Part shown: positions 52,179 to 61,571 of the stretch, in pieces
Position numbering within the stretch: position 1 is the stretch's first letter
Layout: each line of letters opens with the position of its first letter
Notes under the pieces: model-generated
The model's database searches: none
Told to the model about the DNA's origin: nothing
What the model saw: the letters and a program-made list of their open reading frames with translations, nothing else
Made by a program: the position numbers and the translations under genes
NCBI GenBank assembly: GCA_030546905.1
Contig: JAUOPI010000003.1
Location: forward strand, 62,001 to 126,000
Source of the DNA: Granulosicoccaceae sp. 1_MG-2023
Lineage (GTDB): Bacteria > Pseudomonadota > Gammaproteobacteria > Granulosicoccales > Granulosicoccaceae
Direction: 5' to 3'
Length of the DNA: 64,000 bases

Positions 52179-54410
52179 ATGGGTAGATTTTTCGCACGCC
52201 TGACGCTGGTCCATCAATTAATCATGCTCGGCGTGCTGACCCTGGTATCAGTGCTGTCGCTACAGGCCTATTCGCTTTACGGCAACCGCACCAGTCTTCT
52301 CGAGGACCAGAAAGCAGGCATCACCGATATGGTTGACGCCACCTGGGGCGTAATCGACGCAATCCGCCACGAAAGCACAAGCGGCAACATCAGCGAAGCC
52401 GAAGCACAAAAACGTGCCATTGCGCTGGTAGCATCCTTGCGTTATGGCGAATCCGCTTATTTCTGGATTAACGACATGGACGGCAATGTGCTGCAGTACC
52501 CGAAGCAGGAACTGATCGGGACAAACCTGCTGGACGCGAGCAACAAGGACGGCTCGCGCACCTTTCCTGAGATGATCGACATCGCGCGCAACCAGGGCGC
52601 GGGCTTTGCCCATTACCAATGGAAGAATCCGCTCAGCAACCTCGTCGAAGACAAAATTGCCTATATCCGTACCTACCCGGCCTGGGGCTGGGTCATCGGC
52701 ACCGGAATCTACCCCAGTCAGACCCGCACGCAGTTCTTCGCCGGACTGCGCGATGCGGCACTGGCCATGTCGGTGTTCGCGCCGCTGCTGGGCCTGATGT
52801 TGTGGTTTATCGGCCGCCGCATCAGCCGCACCTCCGCTTCGGCGATTGCCTTTGCTGAAGAACTGCAAGGAGGAAATTTACAAGCCCGGCTTCATGTCGA
52901 AGGCGATGACGAACTGGCCCGGCTGGCCCGCGCTCTGCAATCCATGCAGATACGCCTGCGCGAACGCATAGACAAAGAAGCCGTCACCGCCGCCGAGAAC
53001 CAACGTATACGTCAGGCTCTGGACAGCGTCTCAGCGGGCGTGCTGGTGGCTGACGAGAACGACCGCATTATCTATCTCAACGACGCCCTGCGGACGATCT
53101 TCGAGCGCGGTGAAAGCGATATCCGCCAGGCCCTGCCGCAATTCAGCGCCGCCCGCATCGACGGTCTGCCACTGCCTCAGCTGGACGGTATCCTCTGCCA
53201 TCTTGAGCAGCCTGATACGGATACCGAGTGCGTAGCCGGTAAACGCCAGTACCGTTCGACCTGCAACCCGGTTACAGGCAGCGACGGCCGGCGCATCGGC
53301 TATGTGGTCGAATTACGCGAGCGCACCCACGAGGCCCGTACCGAACGTGATATTCAACAGCTGCTCGATGCGGCCAAACGCGGCGAGCTGAATGTGTCGC
53401 TGAAAGCCACTTCACAACCGGGCTTTCTGCGCAATGTGGCCCTGGGTATGAACGAGCTGGTGGAAATCATCGGCGACAGCATCGACGACATCAAACGCGT
53501 ATCGCGCTCGCTGGCCAGCGGCGCGCTCGATCAAAGCATCACCAAACACTATGCCGGCGCCTTCGGCGAAGTGGCCGACAATCTGAACGACACGGTCGCC
53601 CACCTCTCGGGCATGGCCGCGCAGCTGCGCGACGCCAATGTCCAGATCCGTGACACCTCACAGGAAATGGTCAACGGCAATCATCAGCTCTCACAACGCA
53701 CCGATCACAGTGCAGCACAGCTGCAACATGCCGCCAGCAGCCTCAATCAACTGGCCGGCGCGGTCAGCATGAACGCCGACAGTACCAACAAAACCAATGA
53801 GCTGGCCCAGCTGGCGCGTGTTTCGGCACAGCACGGCGGGCAGACCATGGGCGAAGCGATCGAGGCCATGAACGGCATTAACGAAGCCTCGGCGCAGATC
53901 AGCAAAATCATCGGCGTCATCAACGAAATCGCCTTCCAGACCAATCTGCTCGCCCTCAACGCCAGCGTCGAGGCGGCACGCGCCGGGGAACAGGGACGCG
54001 GTTTTGCCGTGGTGGCCACCGAAGTGCGCAATCTGGCCCAACGCAGCGCCACCGCCGCTGACGAGATCAAACACCTGATCGAAAACAGCTCAGCACGGGT
54101 CAGCACCGGACAACGTCTGGTCAACCGGGCCGGCGACGGCCTCAGCGAAATCCGCGCCGCCGTCGAACAGGTCGGCGATCTGGTGCGCACCATCGCCGAC
54201 TCCATCGGCGAACAAAACACCACGATCCAGTCGGTCAACCATTCCGTGGCCGAGCTGGAAGTCTCGATTCAGCAAAACGCCGCCCTGGCCGAACAGGCCA
54301 CCGCCGCATCGGCCACCCTGCAAACCACCGCCAAACAGATGGACCGCGTGGTGTGCTTCTTCAAGGACGGCAAGGCCGCCGCACAGGATCGCCTGCCTCT
54401 GGCATCCTGA
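52179..54410 (+). CDS. Methyl-accepting chemotaxis protein with Cache and PAS domains
   Basis: A 743-residue transmembrane receptor. In order: TM1 (about 10-32); a periplasmic single Cache (sCache_2) domain (35-185) with [15 protein letters not shown] and [12 protein letters not shown]2 (193-213); HAMP (to about 265); a PAS-like domain (about 280-385, beginning [20 protein letters not shown]); a second HAMP-like helix pair (about 395-480); and the signalling domain, whose hairpin tip is near residues 583-625 ([20 protein letters not shown]). sCache_2 domains often bind small carboxylates. ATG 52179 follows AAGGA. Confidence 0.92.
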   Translation: MGRFFARLTLVHQLIMLGVLTLVSVLSLQAYSLYGNRTSLLEDQKAGITDMVDATWGVIDAIRHESTSGNISEAEAQKRAIALVASLRYGESAYFWINDMDGNVLQYPKQELIGTNLLDASNKDGSRTFPEMIDIARNQGAGFAHYQWKNPLSNLVEDKIAYIRTYPAWGWVIGTGIYPSQTRTQFFAGLRDAALAMSVFAPLLGLMLWFIGRRISRTSASAIAFAEELQGGNLQARLHVEGDDELARLARALQSMQIRLRERIDKEAVTAAENQRIRQALDSVSAGVLVADENDRIIYLNDALRTIFERGESDIRQALPQFSAARIDGLPLPQLDGILCHLEQPDTDTECVAGKRQYRSTCNPVTGSDGRRIGYVVELRERTHEARTERDIQQLLDAAKRGELNVSLKATSQPGFLRNVALGMNELVEIIGDSIDDIKRVSRSLASGALDQSITKHYAGAFGEVADNLNDTVAHLSGMAAQLRDANVQIRDTSQEMVNGNHQLSQRTDHSAAQLQHAASSLNQLAGAVSMNADSTNKTNELAQLARVSAQHGGQTMGEAIEAMNGINEASAQISKIIGVINEIAFQTNLLALNASVEAARAGEQGRGFAVVATEVRNLAQRSATAADEIKHLIENSSARVSTGQRLVNRAGDGLSEIRAAVEQVGDLVRTIADSIGEQNTTIQSVNHSVAELEVSIQQNAALAEQATAASATLQTTAKQMDRVVCFFKDGKAAAQDRLPLAS

Positions 54411-54433
54411 GCCGCGCAGAACCGTAAAACCGC

Positions 54434-54458
54434 GCCCGGGTCATCTTTCCCGGGCTTG
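54434..54458 (+). terminator. Probable terminator after the chemoreceptor gene
   Basis: GCCCGGG-TCATCTTT-CCCGGGC (54434-54455), a 7-bp stem with an 8-base loop, is followed by TTGCATT. The U-tract is weak. It lies 24 bases past the stop codon. Confidence 0.5.
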
Positions 54459-54606
54459 CATTAAAATCACGGCCACCGGAAACAAGCCGCTTACCCCGCC
54501 GCACCGCAGCTGCATTTTCCTGCACAATTTACCCCTCCGACACTCGCAAAAACGTATCACTTTCGGTTAGTCTCGGAAGACCGGTTTTCGTGATGCGGGA
54601 GAGCGT

Positions 54607-55590
54607 GTGAATCCACAACCAAATGATGATAAATCTCCGACTATCGCCGTATTTTCAACGCTGATAGAACGACTTTCGGCACAACTGATCGGTCGCAGCG
54701 CGCTTATCGAGCGACTCGTCATCAGCCTGCTCTGCGACGGACATATTCTCCTCGAAGGCGCCCCCGGCCTGGCTAAAACCCGCGCCATCAAGTTGTTTGC
54801 TGATGCCATCGACACGCAGTTCGCGCGGATTCAGGCAACCCCGGATCTGCTGCCGGCCGACCTGACCGGCACCACGGTCTACCGCCAGCAGGACAGCCGC
54901 TTCGAGTTCATGCCCGGGCCGCTGTTCAATCACGTCATACTGGTCGACGAGATCAACCGCGCACCGCCCAAGGTGCAAAGCGCCCTGCTCGAAGCCATGG
55001 CCGAAAAACAAATCACCGTGGCCGGCACCACGCACCGTCTGCCCTCACCGTTTCTGGTCGCCGCAACGCAAAACCCCATCGAACACGAAGGCACTTTTGC
55101 CCTGCCCGAAGCGCAGCTTGACCGCTTCCTGTTTTTCGTTGAGCTGGGCCTGCCCGATGCGCAAGAGGAACGCCGTATACTGGATCTGCTGCTCAGCGAA
55201 GACGCCGCGCAAAACCTGACCGGCCAGGTACTGGTGACGCATGACGCGCTCCGGCAGGCCGCTGTCGAAATACAAGCCGTACACATCAGCGAGGCGGTCC
55301 GCGACTATATCGTGCGTCTGGTTGACGCCACCCGTGGCGGGGGCCCCGGCGGCCGCCACGCCGTGCATATCGAACACCCGGCCAGCCCCCGTGCCAGCAT
55401 CGGCATGGCCCGTGCAGCCCGCGCCAAAGCCTGGCTGGACGGACGCGATCACGTGCTGCCGACGGATGTGAGCGACCTTTGCGCCGATATCCTGACCGGC
55501 CGTATCGGCCTGAACTATCAGGCCCGTGCCAGTGGCATCAGCACGCGCAGCGTGGTGCTCGATATCCTCAACGACACGACTATTACCTGA
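54607..55590 (+). CDS. moxR: MoxR-family AAA+ ATPase
   Basis: A 327-residue AAA+ ATPase thought to act as a chaperone for the VWA proteins encoded downstream. Walker A is GAPGLAKT (51-58) and Walker B is VILVDEINRAPPKVQSALLE (near 110-129). Sensor 1 lies in FLVAATQNPIEHEGTFALPE, and the arginine finger follows in LPEAQLDRF. It starts at GTG 54607 with GGGAG six bases upstream. It is the first of seven genes (moxR, DUF58, DUF4381, batA, batB, TPR, batD) that are nearly all overlapping or abutting. Confidence 0.93.
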   Translation: MNPQPNDDKSPTIAVFSTLIERLSAQLIGRSALIERLVISLLCDGHILLEGAPGLAKTRAIKLFADAIDTQFARIQATPDLLPADLTGTTVYRQQDSRFEFMPGPLFNHVILVDEINRAPPKVQSALLEAMAEKQITVAGTTHRLPSPFLVAATQNPIEHEGTFALPEAQLDRFLFFVELGLPDAQEERRILDLLLSEDAAQNLTGQVLVTHDALRQAAVEIQAVHISEAVRDYIVRLVDATRGGGPGGRHAVHIEHPASPRASIGMARAARAKAWLDGRDHVLPTDVSDLCADILTGRIGLNYQARASGISTRSVVLDILNDTTIT

Positions 55591-55592
55591 CC

Positions 55593-56516
55593 ATGCGCTG
55601 CCCGGCTATCGCCACCCGGCCCGGTACCACGCTTGAGGATTTGATACAACTCAGGCACCTGACACAGCTACTGCCGCAGACACAGCCGCGCGGCCTGAGC
55701 GGCCTGCCCGGCAAAATCTGCAGCCGGCGCCGTGGTCACGGTCTGGATTTTGACGACCTGCGCCCTTATCAGCCCGGTGACGATGTGCGCCATATCGACT
55801 GGAATGTCACCGCCCGCACACAGCAGGCGCACCTGCGTCTCTACCGTGAAGAACACGAACGCGCGCTGACCGTGGCAGTGGACCTGCGCCCCTGCATGTT
55901 TACCGGTTCGGCCTGCTTCCGCGCCGACCGGGCCGTACGTCTGGCCGCGCTGACACTCTGGCAGGCCGCACACCAGGGCGACCGCTGCAGCGCACAAGTC
56001 TATGACCGGCACGGGTTTCACAGCAGCCGCCCGGCCATCGCCGGACGCGGCGCACTTGCCGCACTCGGCCTGCTCGCCGAACGCTACCGGCACAACGCCG
56101 GCACTAGCGGCAATAGCGCAAGCCCGGAGATAAGCCACTGGCTGGCCCGGCTTAACCGCAGTCCGCGTCAGGCCGGCACAATGGTGTTGTTCAGCTCGCT
56201 GGACCATGGCGGCCCCGCGCTGGCGCAGCATCTGCCAATCAGCGCGGCCAGAGGCGACCTGACAGTAATCGAAATCAGCGACCCGCTGGAACACAAGGCC
56301 CCCGGACCGGGCCTGTATCCCTACCGGCAAGGCGACCGGTCCGGCGTGGCCGCGCCTGATGCCCGTGCCGCACGGCAACTGCAAGTGACGCTGCAGCGCA
56401 AAATGCAGGAAAAACGCGCCCCCTGGTTGGCGCAACATATCCCGCTACTGGGCACCCGGGAGCCGCTCACTGCCGCTGCGCTGTTACATCAACTGCGACT
56501 ACAGAGGGTGTTGTGA
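55593..56516 (+). CDS. DUF58 domain protein (Bat operon)
   Basis: A 307-residue protein with the DUF58 signature GHGLDFDDLRPYQPGDDVRH followed by IDWNVTARTQQAHLRLYREE, and a VWA-like fold around it. It probably interacts with MoxR and the VWA subunits in envelope stress tolerance. ATG 55593 is two bases after the moxR stop; the frame is open upstream inside moxR but with no family-like sequence. The stop overlaps the next start. Confidence 0.88.
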   Translation: MRCPAIATRPGTTLEDLIQLRHLTQLLPQTQPRGLSGLPGKICSRRRGHGLDFDDLRPYQPGDDVRHIDWNVTARTQQAHLRLYREEHERALTVAVDLRPCMFTGSACFRADRAVRLAALTLWQAAHQGDRCSAQVYDRHGFHSSRPAIAGRGALAALGLLAERYRHNAGTSGNSASPEISHWLARLNRSPRQAGTMVLFSSLDHGGPALAQHLPISAARGDLTVIEISDPLEHKAPGPGLYPYRQGDRSGVAAPDARAARQLQVTLQRKMQEKRAPWLAQHIPLLGTREPLTAAALLHQLRLQRVL

Positions 56517-56977
56517 TGAGCCTGAGTCCGCAACAAAGCGCAACCCTGGCTCAACTGCGCGATATCGCAACTCCGGATACTATCTCCCCGAACACGGCCT
56601 ATTGGCCGTGGCTGCTCTACGGGGCCTGTCTCGTCAGTGTCACGCTGAGCATCGCACTTTTCCTGCGCCGGCGGCGCTATCCCTGGCGCGGCGCAGCGCT
56701 CGCCGAACTCAGGCGTATCGCCGCGCTGTCAGCCGGACAACGCGCGCTGCCACTGCAACAACTGCTTCGGCGGCTTGCCCGGCCCGGCGACGCCATGGCC
56801 GCACGGGCACAAGGCGAGGCCTGGAAAGCGCTCCTGAACCGGCAATGGCGCACGGATCTGTTCAGCCGCGCCACCTGGCTGGACGGGCTGTACCGGGCCC
56901 CGCAACCGCAGGTCAGCGATTCTGAAATGGCGGCACTTTACCGCCTGCTGGCGCAACGGAGTCGCTGGCCATGGTGA
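56516..56977 (+). CDS. DUF4381 family membrane protein (Bat operon)
   Basis: A 153-residue protein with one transmembrane helix (about residues 33-50, WLLYGACLVSVTLSIALFLR) and a C-terminal helical domain ending EMAALYRLLAQRSRWPW. The pattern matches DUF4381, regularly found between DUF58 and batA. Its ATG shares one base with the preceding stop (TGATG); a GTG immediately before is an alternative. Its end overlaps batA by seven bases. Function is known only from context. Confidence 0.82.
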   Translation: MSLSPQQSATLAQLRDIATPDTISPNTAYWPWLLYGACLVSVTLSIALFLRRRRYPWRGAALAELRRIAALSAGQRALPLQQLLRRLARPGDAMAARAQGEAWKALLNRQWRTDLFSRATWLDGLYRAPQPQVSDSEMAALYRLLAQRSRWPW

Positions 56978-57954
56978 GTTTTCTGTGGCCGTTTGCACTG
57001 TTGCTGTTGCCGCTGCCGTGGCTGCGACGACGAAAACCGGCGCGCGCCGACGACGAATTCACCCGGCAAGCGATCCCTATTCCGCCGGTACTGGCCGAAG
57101 CCTTCGCCGCAAGCGCAACCACACAGCGGCCGTGGCCGGGCGCTAAGGTCTGGCTGCTGCACGCCGTCTGGATCGCGCTGGTGCTGGCGCTTGCACAGCC
57201 GCAGTGGATACTCGGCGAACCGATCAGCCGCGCCAGCGGCCGCTCGATGATGCTCGTGGTGGATTTGTCGCGCAGCATGGAAATGCGCGACTTTGAACTC
57301 GATGGCCGGGCTGACAACCGGCTGAATGTGGTCAAACGCGTCGCCGGAGAGTTTATCCGCGAGCGCACCGGTGACAGGCTTGGCTTGATATTGTTTGGCG
57401 ACGAAGCCTTTGTTGCCAATCCCTTGAGTTTCGACCTGCATGCCGCCGACTACGCCTTACAACGCAGTACCATCGGCATGGCCGGGCGCACCACCGCGCT
57501 GGGCGATGCCCTGGGCCTGGCACTGATAAAACTGCAAGCCGACGACGCCCGCGACAAAGCCGTCATACTGCTCACCGACGGCAGCAATAACGCCGGCCGC
57601 GCGGATCCGGCCGGCGCCGCGCAAATCGCCGCCAAATGGGGCATACGGATACACACAATCGGTCTCGGCAGCGATACTCTGCCCGGCAGCATACAGGGCC
57701 AGAACGCCTCGGCCTCACTGGACACGGCAACCCTCAAAACCGTCGCATTGCTTAGTGGCGGCCGCTATTTCCGGGTGCAAAACAGCAGCGAACTGCAAGC
57801 GGTCTACGACACCCTGGACACGCTGCTGGCCGAGCCGGTCGCCGCACCGCCGTTTATCCCGCGCCGCGATATACGCCACCTGCCACTGCTAGCGGCCCTG
57901 TGCTGTCTGGGACTTTATATGCTGCCGCACCTACGCCTCAGGAGACGCCCGTGA
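56971..57954 (+). CDS. batA: VWA-domain protein BatA
   Basis: A 327-residue inner-membrane protein: two N-terminal helices (about 3-18 and 60-78), a periplasm- or cytoplasm-facing VWA domain with the complete metal-site motif DLSRS (98-102) and the downstream TDGSNNAGR, and a C-terminal helix near residue 308. It is named after the Bacteroides aerotolerance (bat) operon. Metal-dependent protein binding in an envelope complex is the usual view. It overlaps DUF4381 at the front and batB at the end. Confidence 0.88.
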   Translation: MVSFLWPFALLLLPLPWLRRRKPARADDEFTRQAIPIPPVLAEAFAASATTQRPWPGAKVWLLHAVWIALVLALAQPQWILGEPISRASGRSMMLVVDLSRSMEMRDFELDGRADNRLNVVKRVAGEFIRERTGDRLGLILFGDEAFVANPLSFDLHAADYALQRSTIGMAGRTTALGDALGLALIKLQADDARDKAVILLTDGSNNAGRADPAGAAQIAAKWGIRIHTIGLGSDTLPGSIQGQNASASLDTATLKTVALLSGGRYFRVQNSSELQAVYDTLDTLLAEPVAAPPFIPRRDIRHLPLLAALCCLGLYMLPHLRLRRRP

Positions 57955-58838
57955 CAGTGCAGGCGCCGTGGTGGCTGATCGCCGCAGCCGGCTTGCTTAT
58001 CGCGGCCTTGCTGCTACGCCTTGCACCACGCGAAGACAGCTGGAAAAACGTCATCGGCAGCGCCATGCTGGCACGCCTGCGCCCGCCACGGCAGATCCGC
58101 AACCACACGCTGCCCTATTTTGTTCTGGCCGCCGGTATTGCCTTTGCACTGAGCGACCCGGTCACCCCGCAAAGCGGCAGTGACGACACCTACGTGGCCG
58201 CCGAAACCTGGTGGGCGCTGGTCGATGTGTCGGCCTCAATGGATGAAACCGACATCCACAACGGCCGGCTGCATGCCGTACGCACACAACTGACCGCGCT
58301 GCGCGAGGCCGCCGGTCCGCGCCCGCTGGGCCTGGCGCTGTTTGCCGGTGATGCCTTTACGGCGCATCCGGCCACCCAGGACCATCAGGCCTTTGCCGAC
58401 TTTGCCGCCGCGCTGCACAGCAGTCTGGTGCCTGTGGCCGGCTCACGTCCGGCACGGGCGCTGGCCCTGCTGGCCGGCAAACAGGCGGATACACAAACAC
58501 TGCGCAAGCGGATCTGGCTGTTTACCGACGGCGACGGTATCGACGACACGGCGCTCGCTCAGGCAGCTGCGCTCGCCGCTCAGGGCGACCGTCTCGACGT
58601 GGTACTGAGCAGCACCGCCGCGCCGGCAGCCGCCCGCCGGCTGGCCGACAGCGGTGGCGGTGAGCTGTGGCAAATGGACGTCCTGGGACAACTGCCCGCT
58701 GCGCCCTTCGACAGCAGCACGCTGGCCCGCGCACGCCATGAACTGAGCCTGACGCTGGGCGGCTACCGGCACTGGTCACAGTGGTTGCTGCTGTGCCTGC
58801 TGCCCTTATGCTGGCAACTGCTGCGCAGGCCCTTGTAA
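57951..58838 (+). CDS. batB: VWA-domain protein BatB
   Basis: A 295-residue relative of BatA with N-terminal helices (about 5-23 and 55-70), a VWA metal site DVSAS (92-96) and a C-terminal helix (WLLLCLLPLCWQLL). It starts at GTG 57951, overlapping the batA stop by four bases (GTGA). The longer in-frame extension into batA is not BatB-like. The pair BatA/BatB probably forms a heteromer. Confidence 0.87.
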   Translation: MTVQAPWWLIAAAGLLIAALLLRLAPREDSWKNVIGSAMLARLRPPRQIRNHTLPYFVLAAGIAFALSDPVTPQSGSDDTYVAAETWWALVDVSASMDETDIHNGRLHAVRTQLTALREAAGPRPLGLALFAGDAFTAHPATQDHQAFADFAAALHSSLVPVAGSRPARALALLAGKQADTQTLRKRIWLFTDGDGIDDTALAQAAALAAQGDRLDVVLSSTAAPAAARRLADSGGGELWQMDVLGQLPAAPFDSSTLARARHELSLTLGGYRHWSQWLLLCLLPLCWQLLRRPL

Positions 58839-59677
58839 TGCGCACGCTGTGGCTATGCCTGCTACTTACTCTGGCGCCATTCGGCAGCGCCTTGGCGGCC
58901 GGCGTGCAGACACAATCCCGGACGCCGGAAACAGCCGCCGATCCGTTTTGGCGCGGGGTTGCCTTGTACCGCGATGAACAATGGCTTGAAGCGGCTGCCG
59001 CCTTCGCCGCCAGCGAGAACCCACTGGCACACTACAACCTGGCCAATAGCTACGCACAACTGGGACGGTTTGCGCTGGCGCTGGAAACCTACGGGCAAAT
59101 CGACAAAACCAGTCCCGTCTACGACGACGCGCAGTTTAACGCCGCGCTGATGCAGGAACTGCTGGCCACGGCAGATGACAGCGCCGCCCGCTCACAGCCA
59201 AGCGATCAAGCGCCGTCACCACAGGAATCAGGATCAGAAAAACCAGCGGCTAAGCCGCAAGCAGGCGACGAAACAAACGACGCAGCAGCACAGGAACAAA
59301 GTCACAGCGCGACACAGGCACAAGCGCAGGCCGCAGCGCCGGGCTCACAGGACAGCAAGGGCAACAGCGACACACCCGGCGACAAGAAGGCAGAAGACGG
59401 CGCACAACAGGGCCGCAGCGAGCGCGACAGCGAACAACCGCCGTCCCCGGCCACAGCCGCCGACGGCGATGGCGAACACGAAGACGGCGACCCGCTGCAG
59501 GGCGCGGCAGAAGGACGGACGATGACAGCGGAAGAACTGGAGGCTCAGCTCACGCAACAATGGCTCACCGCCATCAAAGACGAGCCGGCGCGCTTTCTGC
59601 GCGCACGCATCGCACAAGCCGTACGGGAACGACGCGCCGCCGGCACGCTCGCAGAACCGGCCGATTCAGCATGGTAA
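58838..59677 (+). CDS. batC: TPR protein of the Bat operon (BatC-like)
   Basis: A 279-residue exported protein. It has a signal peptide (residues 1-21, ending ALAAG) and about two TPR repeats (residues 36-110; GVALYRDEQWLEAAAAFAAS, NLANSYAQLGRFALALETYG). A low-complexity linker rich in Ala, Gln, Ser, Glu and Asp follows (about 120-225), then a short helical end (EELEAQLTQQWLTAIKDEPA). ATG 58838 overlaps the batB stop by one base. The TPR part likely docks to BatB or BatD. The linker composition differs sharply from that of the neighbouring genes. Confidence 0.82.
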   Translation: MRTLWLCLLLTLAPFGSALAAGVQTQSRTPETAADPFWRGVALYRDEQWLEAAAAFAASENPLAHYNLANSYAQLGRFALALETYGQIDKTSPVYDDAQFNAALMQELLATADDSAARSQPSDQAPSPQESGSEKPAAKPQAGDETNDAAAQEQSHSATQAQAQAAAPGSQDSKGNSDTPGDKKAEDGAQQGRSERDSEQPPSPATAADGDGEHEDGDPLQGAAEGRTMTAEELEAQLTQQWLTAIKDEPARFLRARIAQAVRERRAAGTLAEPADSAW

Positions 59678-61215
59678 GGCGTCTCTCACTTCTGCTGCTG
59701 TTGTGCAGTCTGAGCCCTTATTGCAAGGCTGACGCCGACCCGGCGTTTATCCACCTGGAGCTGGATAACCGGCAGATCTATCTTGATGGCTCAGTGATGT
59801 TGCACCTCACCGCAACCGGCCTGCAAGCACCGATCAATTACGAGGCGCTGGACGCGCTGCCGTTTATCCGGCGGGAAACCATCGGCAATTACCTGCGCAT
59901 GTATGAAGGCAAGGTCACCGAGTTCGCCACGCGCCGGATCGAACTGATTCCGGAACAGGCCGGCACCTTTAACATCGGCCCGCTCAGCGCCGGTGCGATA
60001 CAGTCCAATCAACTGCAACTGCAGGTCCTCGACGGGAAACCGCAAGCCTGGGATATGCCGCCGGAAGCCGTGCAACTGCAAACCCGTGTTTCAACAACGC
60101 GCCCCTATGCGCAACAAATGCTGGTTTACGAAGCGACCCTGCGTCACCGCTACCCTTTGCTGAGCTTCAGTGCCGATGTCCCGGCCTTCGACGGCTTCCG
60201 CGTGATCGCCGACAAGGTTGAAAAACGCATCTGGCATGACGACGGCTGGCGCACGGTGCAATGGCGTTATCTGCTGTTTCCCGAAACCGCCGGCCCCCAT
60301 CGCATCCCCGCCCTGCACGTGCGCGGCCGCACCGGCAAATCACGCTGGGAAACGGCCGGGTTCGAGCGCAGTGGCAAGCCGGTGGAGATAGTTGCGGCGG
60401 CGCCGCCGGCCGGACACTGGTGGCTGCCGGCCGAAGCACTGACGCTGAGCGATCACTGGTCACGCGCCACCGACGAACTGGTGGTCGGCCAGGCGGTCAC
60501 GCGCAGCATCACCATTCTGGCCGAAGGTGTCAGCGCGGCACAGCTGCCTGAGATCAGCCCCGCCGCGGTCGACGGTGCACAGCTGCGCCTGACCGGTCAG
60601 GACCGCGGCGAACAGTTCAGCGAAGACACGCTCAGTGCGCGGCTGAAACTCGACTTTGAGCTGATACCGCAAAAAGCCGGAGTACTGACCACACCGGCCA
60701 TACAACTGCGCTGGTGGGACACCAAAAACGATCGCGCACAACAAACGCTGATCCCGCCACGACGACTGGTCGCGGGCTTACCCGGACGCGCCGATCTGGT
60801 CGCCGCCTATAAGGCCACGCATACGCCGAGCGCCGCTAAACGCCCTGCCGCAGACACGCTGCCCGTCGCCCTCGCCGCGACGGGCCTGCTGCTCAGCCTC
60901 GGCTATCTGCTATGGGCGCACAGCCCGGCCGGCGGCAGACTCAGACACCGGCGTGCCGGCGCTGACGAACGCGCACTCAGACGGGCCCTGCGGGCGAACT
61001 CGGCCGATCAGGCCCTGCGCCTGCTCAACCGTGCGGCGCTGGCGCGGCGGCTCAGTCCGGCCGGTGTGCACCTGCGCCGGCAGATCGCCGCGGCCACAGC
61101 CGCCCCGGGCCACGCCGACTGGCCGGGCTGGTTACACACCGCCCGCCGCGGCAAGCTGTTTCAAGCGGCACAAACAAGCCACGGCGCTGCCGACAAGGAT
61201 TTACCGCCGCTGTAA
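59671..61215 (+). CDS. batD: BatD oxygen-tolerance-type membrane protein
   Basis: A 514-residue protein with a signal peptide (residues 1-20) and several beta-sandwich segments (HLELDNRQIYLDGSVMLHLT; FNIGPLSAGAIQSNQLQLQV), the layout of BatD. One transmembrane helix follows (near 402-420) with a cytoplasmic tail of about 95 residues. ATG 59671 overlaps the TPR gene by seven bases. It is the last gene of the Bat operon. No terminator with a U-tract was seen directly behind it. Confidence 0.86.
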   Translation: MVRRLSLLLLLCSLSPYCKADADPAFIHLELDNRQIYLDGSVMLHLTATGLQAPINYEALDALPFIRRETIGNYLRMYEGKVTEFATRRIELIPEQAGTFNIGPLSAGAIQSNQLQLQVLDGKPQAWDMPPEAVQLQTRVSTTRPYAQQMLVYEATLRHRYPLLSFSADVPAFDGFRVIADKVEKRIWHDDGWRTVQWRYLLFPETAGPHRIPALHVRGRTGKSRWETAGFERSGKPVEIVAAAPPAGHWWLPAEALTLSDHWSRATDELVVGQAVTRSITILAEGVSAAQLPEISPAAVDGAQLRLTGQDRGEQFSEDTLSARLKLDFELIPQKAGVLTTPAIQLRWWDTKNDRAQQTLIPPRRLVAGLPGRADLVAAYKATHTPSAAKRPAADTLPVALAATGLLLSLGYLLWAHSPAGGRLRHRRAGADERALRRALRANSADQALRLLNRAALARRLSPAGVHLRRQIAAATAAPGHADWPGWLHTARRGKLFQAAQTSHGAADKDLPPL

Positions 61216-61326
61216 AGTGCCGTTAGCGCAAAACAGGCCATAGCCACGGATGAAATACCAGAAAAAGAGAGACAGGGGAGCTGCGCGGGAAAACCGCCGG
61301 GCAGTTAAATAAAGGATTGAAAAGAA

Positions 61327-61403
61327 TGGCGCACCCGACAGGATTCGAACCTGTGACCTTTGCCTTCGGAGGGCAACACTCTATCCAGCTGAGCTACGGG
61401 TGC
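61327..61403 (-). tRNA. tRNA-Arg (anticodon CCG)
   Basis: A cloverleaf on the minus strand: acceptor GCACCCG/CGGGTGC with a 3' CCA encoded in the DNA, a D-arm containing AGCTCAGCTGGATAGAG, anticodon loop CTCCGAA giving anticodon CCG (reads CGG), and the T-loop GGTTCGAATCC. It lies alone between the bat operon and the aminotransferase gene, against their direction. Confidence 0.96.
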
Positions 61404-61571
61404 ATCTTTTATGACAACGGCAGCAGGACGCCGACCGTTAACAGGGCGCAGAGTTTACACGCCCCGACGACGTAATACCAGCCTTGTCGGCAACATCGTC
61501 CGCCCTTTTCACTCTACCACCGCGGCACCGCTTACCGCATAATGCCCGCCAAACATAACCGGAGGATTCCC

